Origin: Leptospira vanthielii serovar Holland str. Waz Holland = ATCC 700522
GTDB taxonomy: Bacteria; Spirochaetota; Leptospiria; Leptospirales; Leptospiraceae
Assembly (NCBI RefSeq): GCF_000332455.1
Contig: NZ_AOGY02000021.1
Span: forward strand, 1 to 61,353
Direction of reading: 5' to 3'
Length of the DNA: 61,353 bases
Shown: positions 25,476 through 34,667 of the stretch, piece by piece
Layout of the letters: each line of letters begins with the position of its first letter
Numbering within the stretch: position 1 is the first letter of the stretch
Notes under the pieces: model-generated
The model's input: the letters and a program-made list of their open reading frames with translations, nothing else
Database searches by the model: none
What the model was told of the DNA's origin: nothing
Translations under genes and position numbers: made by a program

Positions 25476-26123
25476 TTATTTTTTGCGGGATGCAGAAGAG
25501 TTTAGCATTAGTTCTTTATAACGAAAACAAGTTTCGACATGGTCATTGACGAGTCCACAGGCTTGCATATGTGCGTAAATGACCGTGCTACCTACAAACT
25601 TAAATCCGCGTTTGATCAAATCTTTACTCAGTGCGTCAGATTCTTTTGTTGTTGCCGGTATTTCTTTTAAACTTTTCCTGCGGATTGTGATTGGTTTGTG
25701 TTTTACAAAACTCCAAATGTAAAAATCAAAGGATCCGAATTCTTTTTGAATTTCTAAAAACCGTTTTGCGTTATTAACTGTGGCAAATACTTTCAATCGA
25801 TTTCGCACAATGGATGGATCAAGAAGTATGGTTTCTAATTTTTTATCAGTGAACTTTGCAACCTTTGTTGGATCAAAGTTTGCAAATAATTTTCTATAAC
25901 CTTCCCGTTTTTTTAAGATAGTTGCCCAACTAAGTCCTGCTTGTGCACCTTCTAAAATCAAAAATTCAAAATGGGTTTTGTCATCGTGGACGGGAACCCC
26001 CCATTCTTCATCGTGGTATTGAATGTATTGGTCAAATTTCAAACACCAGGAACAGCGTTCCTTTTCAGTATGAGTATTCATTTCATCGAAGTCCATTTCA
26101 TAAACGATAGATTCTTGCGTCAA
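25476..26123 (-). CDS. tag: DNA-3-methyladenine glycosylase I
   Basis: 215 residues from the first in-frame start, a TTG; the conserved enzyme begins at RCSWCLKFDQYIQYHDEEWG, so an ATG at 26099 or 26084 may be the true start. Tag removes 3-methyladenine from alkylated DNA. Family landmarks present: the zinc Cys at the start, EWGVPVHDD, FEFLILEGAQAGLSWATIL, the KFVGSTVIYAHMQACGLVNDH region with zinc His/Cys, and the catalytic-pocket Glu. The alpha/beta hydrolase gene ends 13 bp before it on the same strand. Confidence 0.9.
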   Translation of the reverse strand: MTQESIVYEMDFDEMNTHTEKERCSWCLKFDQYIQYHDEEWGVPVHDDKTHFEFLILEGAQAGLSWATILKKREGYRKLFANFDPTKVAKFTDKKLETILLDPSIVRNRLKVFATVNNAKRFLEIQKEFGSFDFYIWSFVKHKPITIRRKSLKEIPATTKESDALSKDLIKRGFKFVGSTVIYAHMQACGLVNDHVETCFRYKELMLNSSASRKK

Positions 26124-26136
26124 ACAGGGAATTTAG

Positions 26137-27114
26137 TTATTTAGAAATTCCTTGTTTGGTTTTCAAACCACTTAAAAAAAATTCGATGGATGAGTCTCTT
26201 TCTTTTAGTTTGTCAAAAAGAATTCCATAATGGTTTGTTTTGATTTCTATCCCTTGAGAATTTGGAATTCGTTCTAACATGGATTCGAATGATTCCTTAG
26301 GCAATAAGTCATCTTTGGGGAATAAGTTCATTTCAGTGGCACGAAGTATGAGGGTCGGCGTTTGTATTTTTTCAAACTCCAAATTTTTGTTTTCTTTGAT
26401 TTTCGAAATCACTCTTTTGGGGTCCTTCATCAAGTATTTGATTACCTTTAAAAGATTCATAGAACCTCCCATTTCTTTTAATTCCTCTTCCATAACAAAC
26501 TTCGGCATATGGCAAACATAACCATTTTTAGTTTTTTCTAATTCGAGTCGGAAGTAGTCTTCGATATCTTTGGTCCAATGAGGCACTAGAGGTGAGTTTT
26601 TTACTAGTTTCAAATAATCCGAAATCGTTGGATATGTAACATCCAGTCTTTCGAAGGATTGTTGTAGAACCTTTAGAATTTGGAGTCTTTTGGAAAGGGA
26701 AAGTAGGCCTCCTCCATCCATAAGGATCATAGATTTGACAGCTCCAGGATTGGATATCACATAACGAAGGGCAATCATACAACCAAAAGAATGCGCAAAA
26801 AAAATCGGATTTCTAATTTTGAAATGAGAAATGATACCTTCCAGATCTTTGATATGATTTTGAAATCCATAACCAGACTCTGGTTTGTCTGATTTACCTC
26901 TACCACGTAAATCATAAGACAAAACTCTATAACCTAAACGGTTTAAATTTTTCGCTAAAGGTTTCATTGAGTATAAATTTCCTGACAATCCGTGCAGACA
27001 AACGATTGTTTGTCTATTCCCTGGCCAAATACCTACCCGGATATTAATACCATTAATTGTAATGGATTCTTCTTTGTATTTTTTTGATTTTGGTTTGGGT
27101 GCAGGTTGTCTCAT
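26137..27114 (-). CDS. Alpha/beta hydrolase
   Basis: 325 residues, cytoplasmic. Oxyanion-hole loop VCLHGLSGN; YDLRGRGKSDKP; nucleophile elbow AHSFGCM with Ser; catalytic His in KTNHYGILFD; the acid is probably the Asp/Glu after LRATEMN. A helical cap lies between. Substrate unknown; related proteins are esterases, epoxide or C-C bond hydrolases. Its stop is just ahead of tag on the same strand. Confidence 0.85.
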   Translation of the reverse strand: MRQPAPKPKSKKYKEESITINGINIRVGIWPGNRQTIVCLHGLSGNLYSMKPLAKNLNRLGYRVLSYDLRGRGKSDKPESGYGFQNHIKDLEGIISHFKIRNPIFFAHSFGCMIALRYVISNPGAVKSMILMDGGGLLSLSKRLQILKVLQQSFERLDVTYPTISDYLKLVKNSPLVPHWTKDIEDYFRLELEKTKNGYVCHMPKFVMEEELKEMGGSMNLLKVIKYLMKDPKRVISKIKENKNLEFEKIQTPTLILRATEMNLFPKDDLLPKESFESMLERIPNSQGIEIKTNHYGILFDKLKERDSSIEFFLSGLKTKQGISK

Positions 27115-27368
27115 TGGGTAAACTTGAAAGTCTTCCGGTTCTTTCGTAAATGATATTTGAATATATTTTCTCTCTTTATTGAAATCTTCTTAACCTGTTT
27201 TTTTTACTTTCCTCTAATCCTATTTTTCGTAACCAAATTGTAATATAAATATATTAAATAGAATTTCTCTAAAAGGATTCATTTTGAGACTATGAGTTCT
27301 ATCGGTTCTAATGAGTTTTGGTTCCGTGAGTCTTAATAATGTAACGAGGGTTCTTAGGTTAATAATTG

Positions 27369-28355
27369 ATGCTTAGAGGAATGAAACGTCTTAATCGATA
27401 TGAAAACAGAATTCTAAAAATTGTTAAGTTAGGTGGGAAATTAGTTCGATTTAAACAATTTGGATTTTCTACAAAAACGGCCGAAGGTTTTCGGTTCCCT
27501 ATATATGTTTTAGAAATTGGAAAGGAAAAGGCAATCAAACGGAATGTCGCCGGTGTTGTTGCGGGTGTTCATGGACTTGAAACCATTGGGATCCGAGTTT
27601 TATTAGATTTTTTAGATGATCTTTTTGCGCGCAAAACATCCGAATTGTATCGAGAGATTAAAGATGGGGAGCTCGGAATTGTTTGTATTCCCATTCTGAA
27701 CCCAGGTGGGGTGGCAATGAAACGTAGATCGAACCCAAGTGGTGTCGATCTGATGAGAAACTCTGGTGTGGAGGCAGTGAAGGCACCCTTCTTTTTTGGC
27801 GGACATAAAATTTCAAATGTATTTCCTTATTATAGGGGGAATGTCTTACAAGCAGAATCCAAAGTTTTAGATCGATTTTACACAGAATATCTGTTACCTG
27901 CTGAAAACTCCATGATCCCTGTCATCGATGTTCATTCAGGTTTTGGTGCTATCGATCATGTTTGGTGGCCTTATGCAGGTACACATGAGCAGTGTGCAGA
28001 TGAATCATTATTTCAGAAAATCGCAAATCATCTTACCACAAAATTCAATCATATACTTTATAAGTTCGGTCCGCAAAGTGAAACATACACAACCCATGGT
28101 GATCTTTGGGATCGGCTTTATAACGAGTATCAAAAAACGAAAGCACATTCGAATCCAAATGGTTCAAGGTTTCTCCCATTAACGTTGGAAATTGGTACGT
28201 GGTCTGATATTCAGTTGGATCCATGGAAAGTTTTTCGCAAACGCGGTATCTTCAATCCGGCTCGCGAATCGAAACAAGAGTCGATCATTAGTCATCGGAA
28301 ATTTTTGACAGATGTTCTGCGACTTGCAAAAATGAAACCAATGGATTTAGATTGA
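27369..28355 (+). CDS. M14-type zinc carboxypeptidase / DUF2817-like amidohydrolase
   Basis: 328 residues. The M14 metal site is visible: AGVHGLETIG (His and Glu), DVHSGFG (the third ligand His), and the substrate-binding Asn-Arg block PILNPGGVAMKRRSNPSGVDLMRN. A catalytic Glu is in LTLEIGTWSD. No signal peptide, so it is cytoplasmic, unlike many M14 enzymes. The start is uncertain: TTG 27366, ATG 27369 and ATG 27381 are all possible, with AGAGGA immediately before the last. Substrate unknown. Confidence 0.75.
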   Translation: MLRGMKRLNRYENRILKIVKLGGKLVRFKQFGFSTKTAEGFRFPIYVLEIGKEKAIKRNVAGVVAGVHGLETIGIRVLLDFLDDLFARKTSELYREIKDGELGIVCIPILNPGGVAMKRRSNPSGVDLMRNSGVEAVKAPFFFGGHKISNVFPYYRGNVLQAESKVLDRFYTEYLLPAENSMIPVIDVHSGFGAIDHVWWPYAGTHEQCADESLFQKIANHLTTKFNHILYKFGPQSETYTTHGDLWDRLYNEYQKTKAHSNPNGSRFLPLTLEIGTWSDIQLDPWKVFRKRGIFNPARESKQESIISHRKFLTDVLRLAKMKPMDLD

Positions 28356-28385
28356 ATGTCGTTTTGTAAGGTGAAGTTGGTAAAT

Positions 28386-28889
28386 TTATTCGATTTCTCT
28401 ACCGAGGAATTTTGTTTTACCTAGTAAATATTGAATGGCGCGAATTACGTTTTCTTTTTTACTTTCTTCCGATTTTAACCCAACGATATATCTCATTATT
28501 TCATTTTGAAGAGAAGGACTTAATGTTTCAAACTTAGCTTTTGCTTTTTTATTTTTCTCCAATGCTGCTTTGAGTTCCAAGGATATTGGCTGAATCTTTT
28601 TTTCTGGATTGAACTTTATTTCGAAGTTTGCTCGGTCTCCAACTTCTTTTTTTGCAGCCTTTCTCATCGGCGTATTCAAATAAAGACGCCACTCTCCACT
28701 ATATTTAACAAGTGTTTGCGTGAATTGGAATCCATCAATTTTGAGAGTGACTCGAATTTTACCTTTATCAGTTTTCGCTTGTTCCATCAATGATGATAAA
28801 ATGTGTTTGGGTAAAAATACAAATGGATTGATCCCTATAATCTCAATTTTTGCAGAGAATTTCAAAAAGGGAAAATCGGCCATTCCCAT
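28386..28889 (-). CDS. YdeI/OmpD-associated DUF1905-type protein
   Basis: 167 residues from the ATG at 28889; an in-frame TTG at 28919 adds ten. N-terminal half is a DUF1905 beta barrel (KIEIIGINPFVFLPKHIL, LKIDGFQFTQTLVKY), C-terminal half the OmdA/YdeI helical region (LSPSLQNEIMRYIVGLKSEE). Family members have been linked to resistance to peptides or bacteriocins, but the mechanism is unclear. It faces the M14 gene tail-to-tail. Confidence 0.7.
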   Translation of the reverse strand: MGMADFPFLKFSAKIEIIGINPFVFLPKHILSSLMEQAKTDKGKIRVTLKIDGFQFTQTLVKYSGEWRLYLNTPMRKAAKKEVGDRANFEIKFNPEKKIQPISLELKAALEKNKKAKAKFETLSPSLQNEIMRYIVGLKSEESKKENVIRAIQYLLGKTKFLGREIE

Positions 28890-29062
28890 TTTGTATGAAA
28901 TAAATCTGGATCTGATCAATCAATTTTTTCTGATAAACGGATTCTTTTTCATTGGGGGAATTTATGTTCCCTTTTTTTCTAAATAATCACTTTACCATAA
29001 ATAAAATCCTGTTATAGTATACCGTCTAGGAAAATCCAGGATCACTCCGGTTTCGGTAATAT

Positions 29063-29329
29063 ATGTATCAAGTAAGTGAAATACTAAATCTTATTTTTGA
29101 TAGTGTAGGGTTATTGATAACTTTACGGTTACTTAGTTCAGGATTAATACCCAAATTTCATTTTTTGATTTTTGGTTTTTTATGTATATGGCTTAGTACT
29201 ATTTTTACTGTTGCCGAGGGTTTCTTTTTTCATGATTTTTTTAATCTCCTCGAACACTCCTTTTACTTTCTTTCCTCAATTCTTTTTCTGGTGAGTTTGA
29301 AAAAAGAAATTCTGGTATCAAATCACTGA
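29063..29329 (+). CDS. Small three-helix membrane protein linked to a histidine kinase
   Basis: 88 residues, nearly all hydrophobic in about three helices (VGLLITLRLL, FHFLIFGFLCIWLSTIF, FYFLSSILFLVSL), with His and Phe clustered between helices 2 and 3. The stop is one base before the kinase start, so the two are translationally coupled. Its helices resemble the membrane part of the kinase itself (shared pattern around LEH), suggesting a duplicated sensor unit or a subunit of the receptor. Confidence 0.6.
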   Translation: MYQVSEILNLIFDSVGLLITLRLLSSGLIPKFHFLIFGFLCIWLSTIFTVAEGFFFHDFFNLLEHSFYFLSSILFLVSLKKEILVSNH

Positions 29330-29330
29330 T

Positions 29331-30272
29331 ATGAATCTAGTCGTGTTACTAAATTTATCATCCTTATTCATTTATCTGATCGCGATTTTTATCATAATCA
29401 AAAATTTGATCCGTCGCCCTATTTTCCGTGGAGAAGGGACATTCGTTTTGATCCTTGCCATTATTCCTTGTTATGTGAGTATTTCCAACGTATTGGAACA
29501 TGGATATGCGATTGAATATTTCGATGATTACGAAGGTTTTTTTAAAGACCTCTATGCTATGTTTTTTCTTATTTTTTTGTATGTTCATTCTGTGAAAAAG
29601 GAACAAAGTCAGCGGATTGAACATGAAAGGCAAATTAAGTCCGACTTAAAATTAAAATCGAAGTTACTCACGGAAATACACCATAGAGTGAACAATAATT
29701 TACAAATCATTTCCGGTCTTTTGGCGATGCAGGTAGAGTCAGAGAATGATCTGAAGTTAACAACTTCTCTCGGTTTAATTCAGAATAGAATTATGGCAAT
29801 TGCATCGGTTCACAAAATTATCTATGGATCACCAAATTTATTGTATGTTGATTTGAATCAGATTTTTAATTCTATATTGGGTAATTTGAAAGGAACCTAT
29901 ATAAATGAAAAAAATAATATCGAGTTGCATGAGTTAATTGAAGAAGGTTTGGAAATGGACCTGGATCGAGCTATCCCTATGGGGTTGATACTCAATGAAC
30001 TTGTTTCCAATTCCTTCCGTCATGCTTTTATGAATCGTAATCATGGAAAAATTGAAGTTAGTTTGGGAAGGATGGATGACCAATTTGTTCTTGTGGTGAA
30101 GGACGATGGTTCAGGGATGGGAACAGATTTTTGGGATGCTAAAGGAATCGGATTAACACTTGTTAAAAATTTAGTTAAACAACTTAGAGGGACATTGATT
30201 ACTGAAAAAATAACTGGTACTTGTTTTGAAATCCGGTTTCCTATTCGGAATGAAAATACGATTCAGATTTAG
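29331..30272 (+). CDS. Membrane sensor histidine kinase, HisKA_2 type
   Basis: 313 residues: about three N-terminal membrane helices (to residue 95), a short linker, a HisKA_2 domain with the phospho-His region LLTEIHHRVNNNLQIISGLL, and a HATPase (LNELVSNSFRHAF, DDGSGMG, GIGLTLVKNLVKQL). This class usually phosphorylates unusual response regulators, for example in general stress signalling. No receiver gene is adjacent, so the partner is elsewhere. A small membrane protein is encoded one base upstream. Confidence 0.88.
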   Translation: MNLVVLLNLSSLFIYLIAIFIIIKNLIRRPIFRGEGTFVLILAIIPCYVSISNVLEHGYAIEYFDDYEGFFKDLYAMFFLIFLYVHSVKKEQSQRIEHERQIKSDLKLKSKLLTEIHHRVNNNLQIISGLLAMQVESENDLKLTTSLGLIQNRIMAIASVHKIIYGSPNLLYVDLNQIFNSILGNLKGTYINEKNNIELHELIEEGLEMDLDRAIPMGLILNELVSNSFRHAFMNRNHGKIEVSLGRMDDQFVLVVKDDGSGMGTDFWDAKGIGLTLVKNLVKQLRGTLITEKITGTCFEIRFPIRNENTIQI

Positions 30273-30302
30273 CAAAATCTTTTATATTTGACAGAACAGT
30301 AA

Positions 30303-31502
30303 TTATGGTACATTTACTTTTCCCGTTATGTAATTATCTCTAATTCCAGTAGGTCCTTCTTGTTGAAGATAGGATGACAAAACAACACATGCATTGTTAT
30401 AAGCGGTAACATCAAACGATTTTGGGTCTGTTTGGTAGGCACCAATTCCGATAGGAGAAAAATGTTCGATATAGGCCATACCTACAGGCCCAATGCCGCC
30501 ACCTACAGTGGAACTGGTGGAATCTAAGTATAAATATTCTTCAGTGGTAGTTCCTACCGATGTTTTTGCTATATATTCCATTTGATTGCCAACTAAATCG
30601 ACAACCAAACAATGTGACGCACAGTTTCCAATGGTCGCAGGTGCGTTCACACTACCAAGGCAAGGTGAGGCGGGCGGTGGTGGTGGGACAGTGTCAATAC
30701 TTCGATTGCCTTTTGCGTCATCGGTAGAACCTACAACGATAATTTTATATGCTGAGTTTACTTCAGGTGTTATAAAATAGAAATACCCTGCATATTTATC
30801 ATAAAAACTAACCTTAATATAATTTATCACATTATAATTGTCTGCAGCAAGACTGATTTTCGTTGGCCTACCTAAATAAGCATCTAATTTCTTGTAGGCG
30901 GATAGGTCTGAGCCGGCTTGAAATTTGACTCGGATGATTTGGTATTCCGTTGGAACTCCATCACTATAAAAAATAGAACGTACTGTTTCATAACTTATGT
31001 TTGGTAAAGTTATGGCGTTTGGTGGGATGGCCGGTACCGTTGGTGGCGTGGAGGTAACTTCCCGATTAGAAATGATTTTCCCATCCTTCTTTAATGTTAT
31101 AATGAATTTGAATATTTTTGTGTAATCTGAATAAGAGAATACGATGTAGTTGGTTTTGAATGAGTCTTCCATTTGTGTGATTTGGCCTGAAACAATTCCT
31201 GTTTTGGAATTGAATGTTATCTCATTAGGGTTTCCCATATATGCTTCGATCGTTTCTGAATCCTCTTTCGCAGTTTTTAATTTATATTGCAACACAATGT
31301 CTTGGAATTGGAAGTTTCCATCTTTTCTGTAATAAGTAGTAGATTGTAGTGATTCGAATTTGTTCTCAAGGATTGGGTCTGCCGGAGCTCCGAGGGAACC
31401 CAAAAGGGCAAATGCAGAGATGTCGTTTTTAGTAGACTGACCGTTACACGAAACTAGAAAGAATGAGAGTATTAACAATGAAAATAAATTAGAGAGGCGC
31501 AT
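30303..31502 (-). CDS. Lipoprotein with an internal duplication
   Basis: 399 residues, signal ending FFLVSCNGQ. Two consecutive ~100-residue units are similar: the first has LQSTTYYRKDG, later IEAYMGNPNEITF and a closing FSYSDY strand; the second has VRSIFYSDG, LDAYLGRPTKISL and VSFYDKY. A Pro-rich linker follows, then a C-terminal part with four Cys. The duplication suggests two copies of a small beta domain. Function unknown. Confidence 0.65.
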   Translation of the reverse strand: MRLSNLFSLLILSFFLVSCNGQSTKNDISAFALLGSLGAPADPILENKFESLQSTTYYRKDGNFQFQDIVLQYKLKTAKEDSETIEAYMGNPNEITFNSKTGIVSGQITQMEDSFKTNYIVFSYSDYTKIFKFIITLKKDGKIISNREVTSTPPTVPAIPPNAITLPNISYETVRSIFYSDGVPTEYQIIRVKFQAGSDLSAYKKLDAYLGRPTKISLAADNYNVINYIKVSFYDKYAGYFYFITPEVNSAYKIIVVGSTDDAKGNRSIDTVPPPPPASPCLGSVNAPATIGNCASHCLVVDLVGNQMEYIAKTSVGTTTEEYLYLDSTSSTVGGGIGPVGMAYIEHFSPIGIGAYQTDPKSFDVTAYNNACVVLSSYLQQEGPTGIRDNYITGKVNVP

Positions 31503-31703
31503 CTATACCACTTAACAATTGGGGGAAATATTTGATTCACAAATTTGTCTGAAATTCTGGTTTTGGAGAAAAATTTGATATTTAGAGTATTCGAATATTT
31601 GAAAGTATTTGTATTGTCGTGTAACTCAATCATTCAACTGGAATAACTCATGAATAACACTACAATCTTGTTTTAATAAGAAAAGATGGATTCTTTGTCT
31701 TCG

Positions 31704-32294
31704 TTATAGATTTAGGATTTCGCCTAAGTTTTTTACGCAGTGTGTTGCAGAATCTTTAAAAGGAAATTTTCCTGAAGGGTCAAGGTAAATGGTTTCGACA
31801 CCGGCAGCGGCTCCCGCATCTAAATCAAAAACATAATCGCCAATCATCACTGTCTCTTTTGGATTTGCTTTCCAGAGATCCATCAACCGAAAGATCCCTT
31901 CGGGATTTGGTTTAGGTAGGGCACGTTCCCTACAAAAAATAAAATCTGACTGAAAGTAATCAATTAAACCTGTGGCCTTCAAGGTTTCAATAGAATTAGA
32001 GAAACTATTTCTTGTTAGTATCCCTAAGTTATTTGTTTGTGTTTTAAGTTTTCGTAATAGTTCAGAACTTCCCGGGGAAGGGATAGATACCTTGGCGATT
32101 TTTAATTCAATTGTGTCTAAATGAATATGTTTCTTTTTTGCTTCTTCTACAGGAAGTTTAGATAGGGAAGTGAGAATATCTGTATCTAAAGGAATCTCTA
32201 GTTCTCGTTTTATTGCATCAAAATCATGTTTGGCGATTGTGAGAGTGCCATCCATATCAAAGATCCAATTCTTTTTCCTTTTGAAAAAACTCAT
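31704..32294 (-). CDS. HAD-family phosphatase in the moa operon
   Basis: 196 residues. All HAD motifs are present: FDMDGT near residue 12 (nucleophile and acid), LTRN (motif II Thr), Lys in LPKPNPEG and GDYVFDLDAGAAAG (motif IV). The cap is small and helical, as in the phosphoglycolate phosphatase-like group. It is last in the moaA-moaD-moaE-mobA operon, 12 bp after mobA. The substrate is unknown; its position hints at a role linked to Moco or to nucleotide by-products, but that is inference only. Confidence 0.85.
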   Translation of the reverse strand: MSFFKRKKNWIFDMDGTLTIAKHDFDAIKRELEIPLDTDILTSLSKLPVEEAKKKHIHLDTIELKIAKVSIPSPGSSELLRKLKTQTNNLGILTRNSFSNSIETLKATGLIDYFQSDFIFCRERALPKPNPEGIFRLMDLWKANPKETVMIGDYVFDLDAGAAAGVETIYLDPSGKFPFKDSATHCVKNLGEILNL

Positions 32295-32306
32295 AGATTG
32301 ATTCCT

Positions 32307-32927
32307 TTATAAGTCATTTTTTGAGTTTATATTTCTAAAACTAGATTCTTCCTCGTCGGGAAGTTTTATGAAAAGAGGTTTTGGTTCTAGTATTTTAATT
32401 CGTTTTTGCAGGGAAAATTCCTGTTTCCCTGGAATGGATAAAGATGCCATCCACTGAGATAAAGTCTGTGTTGTATAAATTCCGCATAATGGTTCTAAGC
32501 CGGTGTTTGACTCATAAAAAATTCCGGGGATAGATCTCGATCGACCTTTGATTGTATCTAACAATCTTTGGATGGTTTTTTCTTCGATAAAAGGTATGTC
32601 AATTGGCAATACAAAGATAAAATCATTCAAAAGATTGTTATCTTTTAGATAGATATAAGAAGAGAGGATTCCTTTAAGGGGTCCTTCAACGGTGAGTTCC
32701 TTATCTAAAATAAGTGAGGGTTTTTGTATATACTTAGAATAAGAATCTACTTGTTCCTTTCGTAGCGAAACATAGAGTGAGGTACTGAATTTGTTCAGTG
32801 TTTTTAGAATGTGGCTAAGGAAATGGGAATCGGGTCCGATTGGTACGAATCCTTTGTCTTCTCCCATTCGTACACTTTGTCCACCAGCGAGAAGAACAAA
32901 AATTGGATCAGTGGTTGTGGGTATCAT
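32307..32927 (-). CDS. mobA: Molybdenum cofactor guanylyltransferase-type protein MobA
   Basis: About 206 residues from ATG 32927. I chose this start because it places the nucleotidyltransferase motif near the N-terminus (FVLLAGGQSVRMGEDKG), whereas the longer frame to 33056 lies over moaE. The other landmark is LPIDIPFIEEKT (metal-binding Asp). MobA transfers GMP from GTP to molybdopterin, giving the bis-MGD form used by NarB/NasC-type nitrate reductases. It overlaps the end of moaE by about 20 bp. Confidence 0.85.
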   Translation of the reverse strand: MIPTTTDPIFVLLAGGQSVRMGEDKGFVPIGPDSHFLSHILKTLNKFSTSLYVSLRKEQVDSYSKYIQKPSLILDKELTVEGPLKGILSSYIYLKDNNLLNDFIFVLPIDIPFIEEKTIQRLLDTIKGRSRSIPGIFYESNTGLEPLCGIYTTQTLSQWMASLSIPGKQEFSLQKRIKILEPKPLFIKLPDEEESSFRNINSKNDL

Positions 32928-33351
32928 CCACGCAGCCTTGTGACCATTCGGAACTTCCATCCACATAGTATTCCTTTTTCCAAATGGGAACTTCGTGTTT
33001 GACTCGATCGATGATGTATCGGTTGGCTTTGTATGCTTCGTCTCTGTGAATGGCACCAGTATTGACGATTACTGCCACTTCACCTAATCTAAGTTTCCCT
33101 AGTCTATGAATACAATCTGCGTATTGTAAGTCCCATTTTTTGAATGCATCACTGATAATTTCTGCAATCATTTGGTTGGCCATTTCGGAATAAGCTTCAT
33201 ATTCTAAATGTGTGACTAACCTCCCATCATTGATATCTCTTACAATACCGGCAAAAAATACATACCCACCCATACTCGGGAATGGTGGAAATTCCGTGGG
33301 AAGTCCTAATTTGTTTTCTGTGATATGTTTGAATTTTGTATTCGCGTCCAT
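32908..33351 (-). CDS. moaE: Molybdopterin synthase large subunit MoaE
   Basis: 147 residues. Characteristic stretches: FFAGIVRD, LEYEAYSEMA, HRLGKLRLGEVAV, and the active-site Lys region KHEVPIWKKEYYVDG. MoaE binds two cyclic pyranopterin molecules and receives sulfur from thiocarboxylated MoaD. The start codon directly follows the moaD stop (TAAATG), so translation is coupled. Confidence 0.95.
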   Translation of the reverse strand: MDANTKFKHITENKLGLPTEFPPFPSMGGYVFFAGIVRDINDGRLVTHLEYEAYSEMANQMIAEIISDAFKKWDLQYADCIHRLGKLRLGEVAVIVNTGAIHRDEAYKANRYIIDRVKHEVPIWKKEYYVDGSSEWSQGCVDDTHNH

Positions 33352-33594
33352 TTAACCACCGCTTGATGGAGGAAGGATTGCAACGACAGCCCCATCGATG
33401 ATAGGATCGGAGTCTTTAGCAATGATTTGGTTGATTGAGATGCGACTAATTTTGATTAAGTTCGTAGCATCTGGCTTTAGTTGATAAAGATACATTTTTA
33501 AATCGGAAACAGTTTTGATTCCTTCTAAACTTAGATCTTGTTTGGATGGAAAAAAATCTTTTAAAGCAGCAAACGATAACAATTGGATTTCCAT
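33352..33594 (-). CDS. moaD: Molybdopterin synthase sulfur carrier MoaD
   Basis: 80 residues, ubiquitin-like, ending in the essential Gly-Gly (PPSSGG). The C-terminus is adenylated by MoeB, thiolated, and donates sulfur inside MoaE. Its ATG directly follows the moaA stop, with GGAGGA inside the moaA 3' end as ribosome site. Confidence 0.93.
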   Translation of the reverse strand: MEIQLLSFAALKDFFPSKQDLSLEGIKTVSDLKMYLYQLKPDATNLIKISRISINQIIAKDSDPIIDGAVVAILPPSSGG

Positions 33595-34536
33595 TTATCC
33601 TCCAATAAATTTCATAGAAAGTGCAGAACCAGTGAATTCCATTTTTTTTGTATTCATTGCCTGCTGTAAAACAAATGGGACTTCAGAAGGTTCAGTTGGA
33701 AGGTCAAAAGATGTCTGGTCACTCAAACATCCATAAATCCGACCAAGAGAGTCCATACGCAGGCGATTACAACCTTCGCAAAATGGTTCTGTATGATTGG
33801 CAATGATTCCAAATATATATCCTTCGTCTGTGATGTGATAGGTGGCTGTGGAATCTGCAGCTGTAGGGTAAGGTTGGAAGTTGTATCGGCTTTGAATGAT
33901 ACAACGAATTTCTTCTGCAGAGGAAAAACAGTCAGAATGTTCTTCTTGCAGCGGACCCATTTTCATAAACTCTAAAAATCGAATGGGTATCCCATTTCCC
34001 CCTGACCATTCTAGGAGATCAAGAATTTCCGATTCATTGTAACCTTTTAAAACTGTACAATTGACTTTAACTTCTAATCCAAATGTTTTTGCTTCCAAAA
34101 TTCGTTTGAGCAAACGTTCAACAGGAAGTTTGCGATCACTGAGTTTTTCAAAACCTCTTTGCGAAAAACTATCAAGTGAAAAATTCATTCGAGTGAGTCC
34201 GGCTAGTTTCATTTTTTGAATCAGTCCATCTTCAAAGAATCCATTGGATGTAATGGCAATATCCTTAATCGAGATTTCTTTCAGTTTTTGGATGAGTAGA
34301 ATAAGATCTTTATGGAGTGTAGGTTCACCACCTGTTAGGTGGACTTCTTTTAATTGGATGTGAGATGTGAGGGCTTTGATTTTGGATTCCAAAAGTTCAG
34401 GACTTAAGTAATGAATTTTTGGATAGAAGTTAGGAAGTTCAGGTTTGTTTTTGGGAGCACAATAAACGCAAGCAAAACTACAATGAGATAGAATACTCAC
34501 TCGAAGCACTTCAAATTTTCTAGTGTGCGCATTCAC
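33595..34536 (-). CDS. moaA: GTP 3',8-cyclase MoaA
   Basis: 313 residues, radical-SAM enzyme for the first Moco step (GTP to 3',8-cyclo-GTP, with MoaC finishing). The AdoMet cluster motif is CSFACVYC; the TGGEPTLH loop follows; the second [4Fe-4S] cluster is CEGCNRLR plus Cys in GRIYGC; and the C-terminal Gly-Gly needed for activity is present (KFIGG). It leads the leftward operon moaADE-mobA-HAD and is divergent from the moeB-type gene. Confidence 0.96.
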   Translation of the reverse strand: MNAHTRKFEVLRVSILSHCSFACVYCAPKNKPELPNFYPKIHYLSPELLESKIKALTSHIQLKEVHLTGGEPTLHKDLILLIQKLKEISIKDIAITSNGFFEDGLIQKMKLAGLTRMNFSLDSFSQRGFEKLSDRKLPVERLLKRILEAKTFGLEVKVNCTVLKGYNESEILDLLEWSGGNGIPIRFLEFMKMGPLQEEHSDCFSSAEEIRCIIQSRYNFQPYPTAADSTATYHITDEGYIFGIIANHTEPFCEGCNRLRMDSLGRIYGCLSDQTSFDLPTEPSEVPFVLQQAMNTKKMEFTGSALSMKFIGG

Positions 34537-34667
34537 CTTAAGGTCGAGTTTAATCTAGTTTTCTTACTTGAAAACAAAAATAGGAAGTCGGATTCGTTTA
34601 TTAAACTATTTTAACTAAAGCGTAATTTCTCCTTGATTGCCTTAAATCGTTAATTCTTCTCTAATTT

